Shown here one piece after another: positions 17,280 through 27,809 of a DNA stretch of 45,332 nt. The translations under genes were made by a program, and so were the position numbers. The DNA comes from an uncultured Comamonadaceae bacterium (GTDB lineage Bacteria > Pseudomonadota > Gammaproteobacteria > Burkholderiales > Burkholderiaceae): positions 1-45,332 of the forward strand of contig CAMLSD010000027.1 in assembly GCA_946482595.1 (NCBI GenBank), in the 5' to 3' direction. Each line of letters starts with the position of its first letter. Position 1 is the stretch's first letter. The notes beneath the pieces were generated by a model that ran no database searches, was not told the DNA's origin, and saw nothing but the letters and a program-made list of their open reading frames with translations.

Positions 17280-19270
17280 TGAAGGTCGAACCCGAGATCG
17301 CCGTGTTGCGCCAGACAGGACCGGCGGGCCGTGGGAGTCCGCTGATCCAGCTCCAGGGCGTGACCAAGACCTACCGCAATGGCGAACTCGCCGTGCAGGT
17401 GCTGCATGGGGTGGACCTGGAGATCCACGAAGGCGAGTTCGTGGCCATCATGGGGGCGTCCGGCTCGGGCAAGTCCACGCTGATGAACATCCTGGGCTGC
17501 CTGGACCGGCCCAGCACCGGCACCTACCGCTTCATGGGCCGCGACGTGTCGGGCCTTGGCCCCGATGACCTGGCCCGGCTGCGGCGCGAGGAGTTCGGGT
17601 TTGTCTTCCAGAGCTACCACCTGATCCCGTCGGCCACCGCGACCGAAAACGTCGAGGTGCCGGCGATGTACTCCGGGCTGCCGGCCGGGCAGCGGCACCA
17701 GCGGGCCCGTGAGTTGCTGGCCGAGCTCGGGCTGGCCGAACGCGGCCACCACCGCCCGAACCAGCTGTCGGGCGGGCAGCAGCAACGGGTGTCGATTGCC
17801 CGCGCCCTGATGAACGGCGGGCGCATCATCCTGGCCGACGAGCCCACCGGCGCGCTGGACAGCAAGACCGGCGCCGACGTGATGCGCCTGCTGGCCGAGC
17901 TGTCCCGCAAGGGGCACACGGTCATCCTGATCACCCATGAGCGCGAGGTGGCCGAGCATGCGCAGCGTGTCATCGAGATCAAGGACGGTCGGGTGGTCAG
18001 CGACCCGGGCCCCGCACCCGCGACGGCCCCGCCCGAGCCGTTTCGCACCCCGGTGCGCCATCGCGCCGGCTCGCTGCTGGCCGACGTGGTCGAGGCCACC
18101 CGCATGGCACTGCGTTCGCTGCGCGCCAACCTGTTCCGCTCGGCGCTCACGCTGCTGGGCATCGTGATCGGCGTGGGCTCGGTGATCGCGATGCTGGCCA
18201 TCGGCGATGGTGCCAAGCAGGCCGTGATCGACCGCATCAGCGCGATGGGGTCGAACCTGCTGCTGGTGCGCCCGGGGGCGCCCAACCAGCGCGGCAGCTG
18301 GGGTATCCAGACGCTGGTCAACGACGACGTGAAGGCGATCAATGCCGAGGTCGACAACGTGCTGGCGGCCATCCCCGAACAGAACAGCTCGGCCACGGTG
18401 CGTTATGGCAACTTCGATTTCGCCACCAGCGTGAATGGCACCTCGCATCGCTTCCCGCAGGCACGCCAGTGGCCGGTGGCGCGCGGCACCTTCTTCAGCG
18501 AAGAAGATGAACGCGACTACGCGCCGGTGGCCGTGCTCGGCCAGACGGTGGTCGACGCGCTGTTTCCGGGCGGCGAAGATCCGATCGGCCGCCATGTGCT
18601 GCTCAATAACCTGGTGTTCCAGGTGGTGGGCGTGATGTCGGTGCGCGGGGCGTCGCCGATGGGCTCCGACCAGGACGACGTGGTTTTTGTGCCCTTCGAG
18701 ACCAGCAGCCTGCGGGTCTCCGGCCAGCGGCACCTGCGCAATGTCACGGTGGCGGTGCAGGACGTGACGCGCATCGATGCCACGCAGGCCGAGGTCGAGA
18801 AGCTGCTGCTCGAGCGCCATGGGCTGGTCGACTTCCAGATCCGCAACATGGCCTCGATCATCGAGACGACCGAGCAGACCCAGAACACCATGACCATCCT
18901 GCTGGGGTCGATCGCTGCCATCTCGCTGCTGGTGGGCGGCATCGGCGTGATGAACATCATGCTGGTGTCGGTCACCGAACGCACCCGAGAGATCGGCGTG
19001 CGCATGGCCACCGGGGCGCGGCAGCGGCATATCCTGCAGCAGTTCCTGATCGAGGCGATGGTCGTGTCGGCGCTGGGGGGCGCGATCGGTGTGGTCGGAG
19101 GCCTGGCCACGGCCGCGGTGATCGCAAGCTTCGGCACCCCTGTGCTCTACTCGGCCACGCCCGTGCTGCTGGCCTTCGGCTGCGCCTTTGCCACCGGCCT
19201 GGTGTTCGGTTTCCTGCCGGCGCGCAAGGCGGCCCGGCTCGACCCCGTCGTGGCCTTGTCGGCCGAGTGA
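17279..19270 (+). CDS. macB: MacB-like ABC transporter, ATPase-permease fusion
   Basis: A 663-residue inner-membrane protein. The N-terminal ATPase (about 20-245) has Walker [10 protein letters not shown] (59-67), signature [15 protein letters not shown] and Walker [12 protein letters not shown]. The C-terminal permease has a first transmembrane helix (about 285-310), a large periplasmic domain (about 315-525) and three further helices, the MacB_PCD plus FtsX layout. MacB does not transport through its membrane domain; it drives a TolC-type channel from the periplasm by mechanotransmission. It overlaps the adaptor gene by one base and is followed by an outer membrane channel gene 61 bases later, so the complete pump is encoded in one operon. 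Confidence 0.94.
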   Translation: MKVEPEIAVLRQTGPAGRGSPLIQLQGVTKTYRNGELAVQVLHGVDLEIHEGEFVAIMGASGSGKSTLMNILGCLDRPSTGTYRFMGRDVSGLGPDDLARLRREEFGFVFQSYHLIPSATATENVEVPAMYSGLPAGQRHQRARELLAELGLAERGHHRPNQLSGGQQQRVSIARALMNGGRIILADEPTGALDSKTGADVMRLLAELSRKGHTVILITHEREVAEHAQRVIEIKDGRVVSDPGPAPATAPPEPFRTPVRHRAGSLLADVVEATRMALRSLRANLFRSALTLLGIVIGVGSVIAMLAIGDGAKQAVIDRISAMGSNLLLVRPGAPNQRGSWGIQTLVNDDVKAINAEVDNVLAAIPEQNSSATVRYGNFDFATSVNGTSHRFPQARQWPVARGTFFSEEDERDYAPVAVLGQTVVDALFPGGEDPIGRHVLLNNLVFQVVGVMSVRGASPMGSDQDDVVFVPFETSSLRVSGQRHLRNVTVAVQDVTRIDATQAEVEKLLLERHGLVDFQIRNMASIIETTEQTQNTMTILLGSIAAISLLVGGIGVMNIMLVSVTERTREIGVRMATGARQRHILQQFLIEAMVVSALGGAIGVVGGLATAAVIASFGTPVLYSATPVLLAFGCAFATGLVFGFLPARKAARLDPVVALSAE

Positions 19271-19331
19271 ACCTTCATGATGCATCGAGACACCCATCCC
19301 CATGCCGCTGAACGTGTTGAACGCTGAACCC

Positions 19332-20741
19332 ATGACCCGTGCCATGCCCCGCTCCCTGCCGTCCCTGGCTTCCACGCTGCTGGCAGCCTGCCTGCTGGCG
19401 GCCTGCGCCACACCGGGTGAACCCACCCGGGTCGAGGTGGCGTTGCCCGCGCAGTGGTCCGAAACCTCCGCCGGTCAGGCCATGGTGCAGCGCGACTGGT
19501 GGCGCAGCTTCCAGTCTGACGAGCTGGTGCGGCTGGTCGACCAGGCGCTGGCCGGCAGCCCGGACCTGGCGATCGCCGCCGAGCGGGTGCGCCAGGCCGA
19601 GATCGCAGTGCGCAGTGCGGGGGCCTCGTTGTTTCCGTCATTGAGCCTGGGCGGCAACACCGGGGCGCGGCGCTCCGACCCCGGGCCGGGCGAGGGGGCC
19701 ACGAACAGCGAGTCGTCGGGGGTGTCCCTGGGCGTGAGCTATGAGATCGACCTGTGGGGACGGCTGGCGGCGGGTGTCCGCGGTGCCGAAGCCAGCCTGG
19801 CCGGCAGCCGCCACGACCTCGATGCTGCCCGGCTGTCACTGACCACCGCCGTGGCCGATGCCTACTTCCAGGTGATCGCACTGCGGGTGCGCCTGGGCAT
19901 TGCCCGCGACAACCTCGCGCTGGCCGAACGGCTGCTGGCCATCGTCGAGGTGCGCTATCGCAATGGCGCGGCCTCGGCACTGGACCTCAGCCGTCAGCGC
20001 AGCACCGTGCTGGCGCAGCGTGCGGCCCTGCTGCCGCTGCAGGTCCAGGAGCGCCAGACGCTGTCGGCGCTGGCCATCCTGCTGGGCCGTGTCCCGCAGG
20101 GTTTCGATGTGCAAGCGGCCGCGCTGGAGCCACTGGCCGTGCCCGACGTGGGCGCCGGCCTGCCGTCCGAACTGCTCACGCGCCGACCGGACCTGGCCAG
20201 TGCCGAGGCGCAACTGGCCGCAGCCGATGCCGACGTCGATGCGGCCCGCGCGGCGCTGCTGCCCAGCATCCAGCTGTCGGGCTCGGCCGGGCTGGCCTCG
20301 GCGGCCCTGCTGTCGCTGGCCAATCCGGGCACCACCCTGGCCGTCACCGCCTCGATCGCCCAGAGCCTGTTCGACGGCGGGCGCCTGCGCGGCCAGGTCG
20401 AGCTGACCGAGTCGCAGCGGCGGCAGCTGGTCGAAACCTACCGCAAGGCCGTCATCACGGCACTGAAGGAAGTGGAAGACGCCCTGGGCAATGCGGCCCG
20501 CGGGCGCGACCAGGAGCAGGCCCAGCTCGCCATCCGCGACGAAGCCCGGCGTGCGCTGAGCCTCGCCGAACTGCGCTACCGGGAAGGCGCTGACGAACTG
20601 GCCACACTGCTCGACGCCCAGCGCACGCTGTTCTCGGCGCAGGACCAGCTGGCGCAGGTGCGCCTGAGCCGGCTCACCGCCTCGCTGGATCTGTTCAAGG
20701 CCCTGGGCGGGGGCTGGCAACGCAGCGCGCCTGCGGGCTGA
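19332..20741 (+). CDS. Outer membrane efflux lipoprotein (NodT/OprM-type TolC family)
   Basis: A 469-residue outer membrane channel of the RND/ABC efflux family. The N-terminus [11 protein letters not shown] leads into a lipoprotein signal with Cys25 in [10 protein letters not shown]; then come two repeats of the OEP domain with long helices and the [20 protein letters not shown] segment typical of NodT-like proteins. I chose ATG 19332 because it gives a normal-length signal peptide; the in-frame ATG 19302 adds ten residues including Glu. Neither has a convincing ribosome binding site. It is last in the operon with macA and macB and completes the export path to the outside. No clear terminator follows. 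Confidence 0.9.
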   Translation: MTRAMPRSLPSLASTLLAACLLAACATPGEPTRVEVALPAQWSETSAGQAMVQRDWWRSFQSDELVRLVDQALAGSPDLAIAAERVRQAEIAVRSAGASLFPSLSLGGNTGARRSDPGPGEGATNSESSGVSLGVSYEIDLWGRLAAGVRGAEASLAGSRHDLDAARLSLTTAVADAYFQVIALRVRLGIARDNLALAERLLAIVEVRYRNGAASALDLSRQRSTVLAQRAALLPLQVQERQTLSALAILLGRVPQGFDVQAAALEPLAVPDVGAGLPSELLTRRPDLASAEAQLAAADADVDAARAALLPSIQLSGSAGLASAALLSLANPGTTLAVTASIAQSLFDGGRLRGQVELTESQRRQLVETYRKAVITALKEVEDALGNAARGRDQEQAQLAIRDEARRALSLAELRYREGADELATLLDAQRTLFSAQDQLAQVRLSRLTASLDLFKALGGGWQRSAPAG

Positions 20742-20812
20742 ACGGCCTGGCCGGGGCTGTTGCATCGCGCCCACAAGGCCGTCCAGAGCGCGGCGGGACT
20801 TGCCGCAAGTCA

Positions 20813-20834
20813 ATGCGAATGATTATCATATGCG
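20813..20834 (+). promoter_or_regulatory. Fur box upstream of the siderophore receptor
   Basis: AATGCGAATGATTATCATATGC resembles the Fur consensus and contains the perfect inverted repeat ATGAT-T-ATCAT at 20820-20830. It lies 170-190 bases upstream of the Fiu-like receptor. The upstream gene set (efflux) ends at 20741, so it serves the rightward iron genes. Confidence 0.7.
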
Positions 20835-21002
20835 GCTGATGTGTCTGCCGTACAGATGACGGCGGGCACCCGTCCCCCTCGAGCCAGCCCCGCTGCAGTC
20901 TGACTGCAGCGCGCATCCGCCCGCGTCCCGCTTCGTTTGTGTCTCTGCGGCGTTGGAAGGTGAAGCCAGCAAGGTCCACCTTTCCTCGTTCCGGAGACCC
21001 GA

Positions 21003-23303
21003 ATGGCTTACATCCGCAGCCAGAAGCACACCCCTTCGCGCCAGCCTGGCGCCCACCTTCCCACCGCAGCGGCCGTGCTGGCCCTGGCGGCCTGCCCCAT
21101 GGCCGCGCTGGCCCAGTCCACCGTGGCCTCGGCCGAGACGGCGCTGCCCACCGTGCGGGTCAAGGGCAAGCAGGACCATGGCTACAAGGCCGACAGCGTG
21201 TCCTCGCCCAAGTTCACCGAGCCCCTGGTGGACACGCCGCAGACCATCACCGTGATCCGCAAGGAGGTGCTCACCGAACAGGCGGCCACCAACCTCACCG
21301 AGGCCTTGCGCAACACGCCCGGCGTCACGCTGCTGCTGGGCGAGGGCGGCAACAGCAACACCAAGGACAACATCTTCCTGCGGGGCTTCGACACTTCCGG
21401 CAGCGTGTTCATCGATGGTGTGCGTGACCTGGGCAATTTCACCCGCGACACCTTCAACATCGAGCAGATCGAAGTGCTCAAGGGCCCGTCCGGCTCGGAG
21501 TACGGACGCGGTGCACCCTCGGGCACCATCAACCTGTCGACCAAGCAGCCGCGCGCCGAGAACTTCTCGGAAGGCAGCGTGAGCCTGGGCACGGCCGACC
21601 AGAAGCGCGCCACGGCCGACCTCAACCGCCAGATCGGCGAGCACAGCGCCGTGCGCCTGAACCTGATGGTGCAGGACAAGGGCATGCCCGGGCGCGACCA
21701 GGTCAGGAACAAGGGCTGGGCCTTTGCCCCGTCGATCGCCTTCGGCCTGGGCACCGGCACCCGCACCACGCTGAGCTACCTGCACGTCGAGCAGGACAAC
21801 CGGCCTGACGGTGGTGTGCCCACCGTGGGCCTGCCGGGCTACGTCAACGCCGCACTCGATGCCGTCGGTGTCGTGCCGCCACGCAGTGTGGACCGCAGCA
21901 ACTTCTACGGCGTGCCGAGCGACTTCGAGAAGGTGCAGGCCGACATGCTCACCGCCCGCATCGAGCACCAGCTCACGGCGGCCACCACGCTGACGAACAC
22001 CCTGCGTGCCGGGCGGGCACGCCACCGCCTGCTGCTGACCGGCCCGAGCGGCGCGGTGAGCGATGACCCGGATGGTCGCGGGCCGTTGCCCGCCGTGCCG
22101 CGCGTGGACCCTGACACCTGGACGGCAACACGCTCGCGCCATGCCAAGTGGCAGGAGAACACCATCCTGACCAACCAGACGAACTTCGCATCATCGTTCC
22201 AGACGGGCAGCCTGAAGCACACGCTGAGCGCGGGCTTCGAGTTCATCTACGAGAAGCAGCTCAACCGCACCGTGAGCGGTGCCGGAACGATCGCGCCGGC
22301 CAATCTGTGGAATCCGGACATTCATGATCCGGTCTCGGGGCTGGACCTGGGTTTCAGCGGGGCTCAGACCCAGGGCGATACGTTCACGCTGGGCCTGTAC
22401 GCCTTCGACACCATCGACCTGAACGACCGCTTCCAGATCAACGGTGGTGTGCGGCTCGACAAGTACAAGGTCGACAACAACATCCTTGCCGCACCCAGCG
22501 GCACACCCCCCACCCAGACAGGCACCAGCCTCTCGGTGTCGGACACCATCGTGAGCTGGAAGCTGGGCGCCCTCTACAAGCCGGCGCCCAACGGCAGCGT
22601 CTATGTGTCGTATGCCACCTCGCAGCAACCCCCCGGCGGCAGCAACTTCACGCTCAATGCGTCGGCCACCAACATCAACCACCCCAATCTGGATCCGCAA
22701 AAGGCCTCGAACATCGAACTGGGCACCAAGTGGGACCTGCTCGACAACCGGCTGGCTGTGACCGGGGCGATCTTCCGCAGCGAAAACCGCAACGATCTGA
22801 CCCAGGCCGACCCGGTCACCGGCGACATCACCCAGTACGGCAAGAAGCTCGTGCAGGGCATCGAGCTCGGGGTGGTCGGGCAGATCACGCCGGCGTGGTC
22901 GCTGAGCGCAGGTCTGGCCAAGCTGGACACCGAGGTCAAGCGGGGCAGCAACACCCAGACCGGCGCGTCGCTGAACTGGTCGCCCGAGCTGAGTTTCACG
23001 GCCTGGACCACCTACAAACTGCCCTTCGGCCTGACCCTCGGCGGCGGCGCACGCTACATGGACTCGGTGGTGCGTTCGATCAGCAACACCGCCCAGGCGG
23101 CAAGCACCAACATGCTCAACGTGCCGAGCTACTGGGTGTTCGATGCGATGGCGCAGTACGAGGTCAACCGCAATGTGACGCTGCAGCTCAACGTCTACAA
23201 CCTCGCGGACAAGTTCTACATCGCCTCGCTGAACAACAACGGCAACCGCTACATCCCGGGCGCCTCACGTTCGGCGATGCTGACGGCCAACGTGAAGTTC
23301 TGA
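21003..23303 (+). CDS. fiu: TonB-dependent catecholate siderophore receptor, Fiu-like
   Basis: A 766-residue outer membrane receptor taking up ferric catecholates using TonB energy. It has a signal peptide ending MAALAQ (about residue 38), a plug domain (about 65-200, with [15 protein letters not shown] and [27 protein letters not shown]) and a 22-strand barrel ending [12 protein letters not shown] with the required terminal Phe. Length and the plug sequence match Fiu-type receptors. A Fur box at 20813-20834 implies repression by iron. It is followed after 22 bases by a PKHD-type hydroxylase, the same pairing as fiu-ybiX in E. coli and piuA-piuC in Pseudomonas. ATG 21003 starts after a GGAGACC ribosome binding site. 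Confidence 0.93.
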   Translation: MAYIRSQKHTPSRQPGAHLPTAAAVLALAACPMAALAQSTVASAETALPTVRVKGKQDHGYKADSVSSPKFTEPLVDTPQTITVIRKEVLTEQAATNLTEALRNTPGVTLLLGEGGNSNTKDNIFLRGFDTSGSVFIDGVRDLGNFTRDTFNIEQIEVLKGPSGSEYGRGAPSGTINLSTKQPRAENFSEGSVSLGTADQKRATADLNRQIGEHSAVRLNLMVQDKGMPGRDQVRNKGWAFAPSIAFGLGTGTRTTLSYLHVEQDNRPDGGVPTVGLPGYVNAALDAVGVVPPRSVDRSNFYGVPSDFEKVQADMLTARIEHQLTAATTLTNTLRAGRARHRLLLTGPSGAVSDDPDGRGPLPAVPRVDPDTWTATRSRHAKWQENTILTNQTNFASSFQTGSLKHTLSAGFEFIYEKQLNRTVSGAGTIAPANLWNPDIHDPVSGLDLGFSGAQTQGDTFTLGLYAFDTIDLNDRFQINGGVRLDKYKVDNNILAAPSGTPPTQTGTSLSVSDTIVSWKLGALYKPAPNGSVYVSYATSQQPPGGSNFTLNASATNINHPNLDPQKASNIELGTKWDLLDNRLAVTGAIFRSENRNDLTQADPVTGDITQYGKKLVQGIELGVVGQITPAWSLSAGLAKLDTEVKRGSNTQTGASLNWSPELSFTAWTTYKLPFGLTLGGGARYMDSVVRSISNTAQAASTNMLNVPSYWVFDAMAQYEVNRNVTLQLNVYNLADKFYIASLNNNGNRYIPGASRSAMLTANVKF

Positions 23304-23325
23304 CCCGGCCCGCGGAGCACCGACC

Positions 23326-24006
23326 ATGATGCTGCATGTGCCTGCGGTGCTCAGCCGGGAGCAGGTCGCATCCCTGCGCCGTGCGCTGGAGGCCGCCGAC
23401 TGGGTCGACGGCCGGCACAGCGTCGGCCCGCAAGGGGCGCAGGTCAAGCGCAACCGCCAGCTGGCCGAGGGCAGCCCGCTGGCGGCGCAGCTGGGTGAAG
23501 CCATCCTGCGCGCGCTGGCAGGCAGCGCACTGTTCGTCTCGGCCGCCCTGCCGCGGCGCATCCTGCCGCCGTTCTTCAATGCCTACGAGGGTGGCGAGCA
23601 CTACGGCCTGCATGTGGACGGTGCCATCCGTCTCGACCCGCACAGCGGTGAACGTCTGCGTGCCGATGTGTCGTCCACGCTGTTCCTGAGTGACCCGGAG
23701 GCCTACGACGGTGGCGAGCTGGTGGTGGTCGACACCTACGGCACCCATGAGGTCAAGCTGCCCGCGGGCGACCTGATCGTGTACCCGTCCACGAGCCTGC
23801 ACCGGGTCGAGCCCGTCACGCGTGGCGTGCGGCTGTGCGCCTTCTTCTGGACACAAAGCCTGGTGCCCGACGTCACCCGTCGCAGCCTGTTGTTCGAGCT
23901 GGACCAGAACATCCAGAAGCTGCGCGCACGCATCGGCGACTGCGACGAGGTGGTCGCTCTCACGGGGCACTATCACAACCTGCTGCGGCAGTGGGCCGCG
24001 GTGTAA
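23326..24006 (+). CDS. PKHD-type Fe(II)/2-oxoglutarate hydroxylase, YbiX/PiuC-like
   Basis: A 226-residue non-heme iron dioxygenase. The prolyl-4-hydroxylase-like core binds iron through His and Asp of HYGLHVDGA and the distal His of STSLHRVEP; Arg in [11 protein letters not shown] is expected to bind 2-oxoglutarate. Full length for the family (about 225). It is 22 bases after the siderophore receptor gene, with GGAG before ATG 23326 (ATG 23329 follows directly). Homologues are constant partners of catecholate receptors under Fur control; the substrate is not established, but modification of the receptor or siderophore is suspected. Confidence 0.92.
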   Translation: MMLHVPAVLSREQVASLRRALEAADWVDGRHSVGPQGAQVKRNRQLAEGSPLAAQLGEAILRALAGSALFVSAALPRRILPPFFNAYEGGEHYGLHVDGAIRLDPHSGERLRADVSSTLFLSDPEAYDGGELVVVDTYGTHEVKLPAGDLIVYPSTSLHRVEPVTRGVRLCAFFWTQSLVPDVTRRSLLFELDQNIQKLRARIGDCDEVVALTGHYHNLLRQWAAV

Positions 24007-24108
24007 GGCCTGGGTCGGGCGCCGGCCTGCGGTCAGAATGTGCCCAGGCCCTGCGCCCACCGGACGCCGCGGGGTGATCTTCACCTGTTCAAGCTCGGAG
24101 GCCCTGTC

Positions 24109-24585
24109 GTGCGTGTTGCCCTTGAATCTCCCGATCAACCAGACGTCATCGCGCTCATTGCGGACCTCGACGCCTACCAGGACACGCTTTATCCCGCCGA
24201 GGCCCGCTACGCGCTCGACCTGAACTCGCTGTGCCAGCCCCATGTGGTGTTTGCCGTGGCCCGCACAGGCGGTGGGCAGGCGATCGGTTGTGGCGCGGCG
24301 GTCCTTGGTGAACACCACGGCGAACTCAAGCGCATGTTCGTTCGCCCCGAGGCACGCGGCACCGGGGTGGCCAGCCGCATCATCGAAACCCTCGAGGCAG
24401 CGGCCCAGGCGCGGGGCTGCCCCGAACTCAAGCTGGAAACCGGCCCGTATCAGCCCGAAGCCCTGGCCTTCTACGGCAAGCACGGCTATGTCCGGTGCGG
24501 CGCCTTCGGCGACTATCCGGAGCATCCGCTCAGCGTGTTCATGACCAAGCGCATCGCGCCGCCGTTGGCCGGCGCCGCGCGCTGA
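24109..24585 (+). CDS. GNAT family N-acetyltransferase
   Basis: A 158-residue acetyltransferase of the GNAT fold. Residues about 60-75 (QAIGCGAAVLGEHHGELKRMFV) form the central strands, RPEARGTGVASRIIETLEAAA is the acetyl-CoA pyrophosphate loop with the R-x-x-G-x-G/A pattern, and PEALAFYGKHGYVRCGAFGDY is the usual C-terminal substrate region. The start is GTG 24109, supported by GGAGG eight bases upstream; a longer frame from ATG 24040 would lack a ribosome binding site. It is 102 bases after the hydroxylase gene and convergent with the flavin reductase operon. The acetylated substrate is unknown. Iron linkage is only by position. Confidence 0.88.
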   Translation: MRVALESPDQPDVIALIADLDAYQDTLYPAEARYALDLNSLCQPHVVFAVARTGGGQAIGCGAAVLGEHHGELKRMFVRPEARGTGVASRIIETLEAAAQARGCPELKLETGPYQPEALAFYGKHGYVRCGAFGDYPEHPLSVFMTKRIAPPLAGAAR

Positions 24586-24602
24586 AGGGCGGCGTCGCCC
24601 GC

Positions 24603-25994
24603 TCAGTACACGTCGCGGCGATAGCGCCCCTGTTCGAGCAGCCGCAGCACTGGCTCGCTGCCCAGGATGTCGTTGAGCGCCCGGTCGACCCCGCCGGCCA
24701 TGCCGCGCAGGCTGCCGCAGACGTAAAGGGCCGCGCCGCTGCCGACCCATCGGCGCAGGTCGTCGGCAGCGTCGAGCAGGCAGTCCTGCACGTAGCGGTG
24801 CGCGCCCGGGTCGCGCGACCAGGCGAAGTCCAGCCGCTGCAGCACACCCTCCCGGTGCCAGGCCTGCAGTTCGTCATGAAGGAAGGCGTCACACGCACGT
24901 TGGCGTTCGCCAAAGATCAGCCAGGCCGGTGGGCGTGGGTGCTGGCGGGCGCGAGCCAGCAGGTGGGCGCGCAGTCCGGCCAGGCCGGTGCCGTTGCCGA
25001 TCAGGATCAGCGGGCGGTCGTGGTTGTTGCCGATGCGGAAGTTGCGGTGCGGGCGCAGCCGCAGCTCGATGGCATCGCCTGGCGCGGCCTGCGCGGTCAG
25101 CCAGCCCGAGGCCAGGCCCGGGCTGCCGTCCTCGCGTTGCGTCTGGCGCACGAGCAGGTGCAGGCGCCGGTCTGCCGGCACGGATGCGATCGAGTATTCG
25201 CGCGGTCGGCCGGGTTGCCCGGGCACGTTCACCTGGACCAGATCCCCGGCTTCCCATGCCGGCAACGCCGCAGGGTCGGCGGGCTCCAGCTCGAGGTGGA
25301 AGCAGGGCCCGCCCTGGCTGCCGGGGTTGAGGTGCCGGCGTGCGGCCAGGCGCCAGGTGGTGAAGGGCTCATGGGCGGCCACGGGCGCGAGGTCGCCCAG
25401 GCCGGCCACCCGGGTCACGGCCTGCTGCCACTGCTGCCAGGCGGCCGGGTCGGCTGCGTCGGCCTCGATGCGCTCGAACAGCGCCTGGGCACCACGCGCC
25501 TGCAACCAGTCGTCCAGGCGCCGACCGAAGGCACAGAACTGCGCATAGCTTCGATCCCCCAGCGCCAGCAGGCCCACACGCAGATGCGCCAGTCCCGGCA
25601 TCTCGCGCCCGGACCGCATCAGCGAGTGCACGAAGGGCAGGGCGGCATCGGGCGGGTCGCCTTCGCCGCAGGTGCTGACGATCAACAGGGCTTCATCGAC
25701 ACCCGCCAGCACCTCGGGCGTGACCTGGCCCAGCGGCAGCAGATGCACGCCCAGGCCACCGTCGTGCAGCAGCCGGGCGGTGGTCCAGGCCCAGGATTCG
25801 GCGGTGCCGGTCTGGCTGGCATGGGCCACCAGCAGGCGCGGCTGGCCCGGGGTGCCCGGGGACAGCGCCTGTGCGGCGCGCAGCGCGCTGCGTCGCTGCC
25901 GCCGGGTGCGCCAGGCCACGCCGAGGCACATCGCGGCGTATGCCAGGAGGAGGGCCAGAGCAGCCCAGCCGCGCAGGGGGTCCGTCATGGGCAT
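24603..25994 (-). CDS. Membrane-anchored NADPH flavodoxin/ferredoxin-reductase fusion
   Basis: A 463-residue flavoprotein of the sulfite-reductase/cytochrome P450 reductase type. It has one N-terminal membrane helix (about 8-28), a flavodoxin domain (about 52-190, FMN loops SQTGTAE and STCGEGDPP), an FAD domain with REYSIASV and an NADPH domain with LILIGNGTGLAGLRAHL and LYVCGSLRGM. It can pass electrons from NADPH through FAD and FMN to a membrane partner. It is last in the Fur-box operon with a PepSY-type membrane protein, DUF2271, DUF4198 and ApbE, 11 bases after apbE, suggesting it is the cytoplasmic electron donor. AAGG precedes ATG 25994; ATG 25988 is an alternative. Related reductases assist siderophore iron release. 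Confidence 0.88.
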   Translation of the reverse strand: MPMTDPLRGWAALALLLAYAAMCLGVAWRTRRQRRSALRAAQALSPGTPGQPRLLVAHASQTGTAESWAWTTARLLHDGGLGVHLLPLGQVTPEVLAGVDEALLIVSTCGEGDPPDAALPFVHSLMRSGREMPGLAHLRVGLLALGDRSYAQFCAFGRRLDDWLQARGAQALFERIEADAADPAAWQQWQQAVTRVAGLGDLAPVAAHEPFTTWRLAARRHLNPGSQGGPCFHLELEPADPAALPAWEAGDLVQVNVPGQPGRPREYSIASVPADRRLHLLVRQTQREDGSPGLASGWLTAQAAPGDAIELRLRPHRNFRIGNNHDRPLILIGNGTGLAGLRAHLLARARQHPRPPAWLIFGERQRACDAFLHDELQAWHREGVLQRLDFAWSRDPGAHRYVQDCLLDAADDLRRWVGSGAALYVCGSLRGMAGGVDRALNDILGSEPVLRLLEQGRYRRDVY

Positions 25995-26005
25995 GCCACA
26001 CCTTC

Positions 26006-26974
26006 TCAGTGGACCAGCGCCGCCTCGAATGCGCCGGTCATCGCCAGGTCGAGTTCACCGGCGCTGTGCGTGCTGCGGGCCACGAACAATGCCGAGAGAT
26101 GCAGCCGCCGCGCCAGTGCCGGACCGGCCTCGGGGCCGAGCACGGTCAAGGCGGTCGCCCAGGCGTCGGCCTGCATGCAGTGGTCGTGGATCACCGTGAC
26201 GCTGGCCAGCGAGTGCGTCACCGGTGCGCCGGTGCGGGGATCCAGCGTGTGGCCGTAGCGCCGGCCGGCATGGATGACGTGACGCAGGCCATCGCCCGAG
26301 GTCGCCACCGCGAGGTCGCGCAGGCCCAGCACCGGCCCGGTGTGGTCCTCGGTGCCGGGCAGCGTCACCTGCACATGCCAGGGCTGCCCGTCGGTGCGGT
26401 GCCCCATCGCCCTGAGTTCACCGCCCACGTCGATCAGGGCGTGGGCAACACCGGCCTCGCGCAGCCAGCGGGCCACGCGGTCGGTGGCATGGCCCTTGGC
26501 GATCCACGACAGATCGAGTGCCACACCACCCGGCTGCAGCAGGCGGCCTTGCTCGAAGTGCAGACGCTGCCATCCGACCCGCCGGCGCGCCTGCGACAGC
26601 GCCTCGCTGGCCGGGGGGCAGGGCATCGGCCCGGGGGGGCCGAACCCCCACAGGTCGACCAGCGGCCCGATCGTGGGATCGGCCGCACCGTCGCTGGTGC
26701 GCGCCACCTCGAGTGCACAGCGCATCACCTCGGCAAACGCGGCCGGCAGCGGCACCCGGGCGCCGGGCGGGGCACGGTTGTAGGCACACAGGGCAGACGT
26801 GGGCTCCCAGGTCGACATCTGGGCGACCGTGTCGTCCAGCACGGCCTGGATGCCCTCACGCAGCCGCGACAGCGGCGGCAGCAGCGCACCCCACAGCCGC
26901 ACCGACCATCGCGTGCCCATGGTGTGGCCGAGCAATTCCACCTGCATCGGCAGCCGCAGCACGGCCGCATTCAC
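26006..26974 (-). CDS. apbE: FAD:protein FMN transferase (ApbE family), no export signal
   Basis: ApbE moves FMN from FAD to a Thr or Ser in a D-x-x-[ST]-[GS]-A-T motif of target proteins. The 322-residue product has the family motifs: HTMGTRWSV, DLSWIAKGHATDRVARWL, LIDVGGELRAMG and MQADAWATALTVLG. It starts with GTG 26974, overlapping the DUF4198 stop (GTGA, four bases). Unusually no signal peptide or lipobox is visible, whereas most proteobacterial ApbE proteins are exported; no upstream start in this frame offers one. A likely substrate, the DUF2271 protein with DGVTSAT, is two genes upstream in the same operon. ATG 26944 is a weaker alternative start. Confidence 0.92.
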   Translation of the reverse strand: MNAAVLRLPMQVELLGHTMGTRWSVRLWGALLPPLSRLREGIQAVLDDTVAQMSTWEPTSALCAYNRAPPGARVPLPAAFAEVMRCALEVARTSDGAADPTIGPLVDLWGFGPPGPMPCPPASEALSQARRRVGWQRLHFEQGRLLQPGGVALDLSWIAKGHATDRVARWLREAGVAHALIDVGGELRAMGHRTDGQPWHVQVTLPGTEDHTGPVLGLRDLAVATSGDGLRHVIHAGRRYGHTLDPRTGAPVTHSLASVTVIHDHCMQADAWATALTVLGPEAGPALARRLHLSALFVARSTHSAGELDLAMTGAFEAALVH

Positions 26975-27777
26975 TGCGGCAGCACTTCCAGGATGGCGGC
27001 ATAACCCAGGCGGCGTTCGCGGGCCTGCTTCAGCGTGGTCTTCTGGTCGCGGGTGCTGACCTCGATGCGGTAGATCCCGGGCCCCGGCCAGGTGATGAGC
27101 ACCTGCCCGCGCGCGTCGGTCTTCACGGTGAACGCGCCGACCTGGTTGCGGTAGCGGTTGCCGCCGGGGATCACCTCGACGTCCAGGCCGGCTGCGGGCT
27201 GGCCGTCAAGCACAAAGCCGAAGGTGGCCTGCTCGCCGCTGAACAGGTCGTTCGGGTGGGTCACCGGCACGAACTCCAGGCCGACACCGCTGGGGCGGAT
27301 CTCGCTGGGCTTGCCCACGGTGACGAAGGTCTCGAGGCGGTTGGCGGCCTCGTTGACATTCAGGTCCACGGCATCGGCCGGCACGTTCTGCTCGAAGCTG
27401 GCAGCGCTGCCGCGCCAGCCCCTGGACTGGCCGGTGGCTCGGTCCTTGTAGCGTGCGGTCACGCCCGCAAAGGCACTGGCGATGCGGTAGGTGCCGGTCT
27501 GCGTGAGCTGCAGGTCGAACACGCTGCGCAGCTTGCCGGTCATGACGTTTTCCGGCGTGACGCTCGAGCCGTCCGGTGCGCTCACCCGCAGGTTGTCCAG
27601 GCGCAGCGGCGCATGGTTGAAAAAGAACATGTCATTGCCGGCGGCACCGTCGACGGTGATCCATTGCGGTTTGGACAGCACGGTCGATGAAGGCAGCAAG
27701 AAGGTGCTGTGGGCGCCGGCCGGCGCGGTGAGGGCCGCCAGGCTCAGGGCCGCGGCAAGGGCAAGACGACGGGGCAT
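26971..27777 (-). CDS. DUF4198 periplasmic protein
   Basis: A 268-residue exported protein with a Sec signal peptide (about 1-22, ending PAGAHS). After the signal comes HSTFLLPSSTVLSKPQW, the usual N-terminus of DUF4198 proteins, which begin with His and may bind a metal there. A late Ig-like segment (about 185-260: DGQPAAGLDVEVIPGG, FTVKTDARGQVLITWPGPGIYRIEV) is typical of the family. Relatives occur beside TonB receptors and metal uptake genes; function is not proven. It is third in the Fur-box operon, 32 bases after DUF2271 and overlapping apbE by four bases. Confidence 0.88.
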   Translation of the reverse strand: MPRRLALAAALSLAALTAPAGAHSTFLLPSSTVLSKPQWITVDGAAGNDMFFFNHAPLRLDNLRVSAPDGSSVTPENVMTGKLRSVFDLQLTQTGTYRIASAFAGVTARYKDRATGQSRGWRGSAASFEQNVPADAVDLNVNEAANRLETFVTVGKPSEIRPSGVGLEFVPVTHPNDLFSGEQATFGFVLDGQPAAGLDVEVIPGGNRYRNQVGAFTVKTDARGQVLITWPGPGIYRIEVSTRDQKTTLKQARERRLGYAAILEVLPQ

Positions 27778-27809
27778 GGAAGGGTCTCCGCAGGGTGGGT
27801 GGTCGGGCC

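Noticed and set aside
16718..19426. 902-codon minus-strand ORF across macA-macB
   Set aside because: It is antisense to two clear coding genes with family motifs; long antisense frames are common at this GC content and the product is His/Gln/Arg-rich without domains.
20744..20787. ACGGCCT ... AGGCCGT pair after the outer membrane channel gene as terminator
   Set aside because: Only seven pairs with a loop of more than 25 bases and no T-run.
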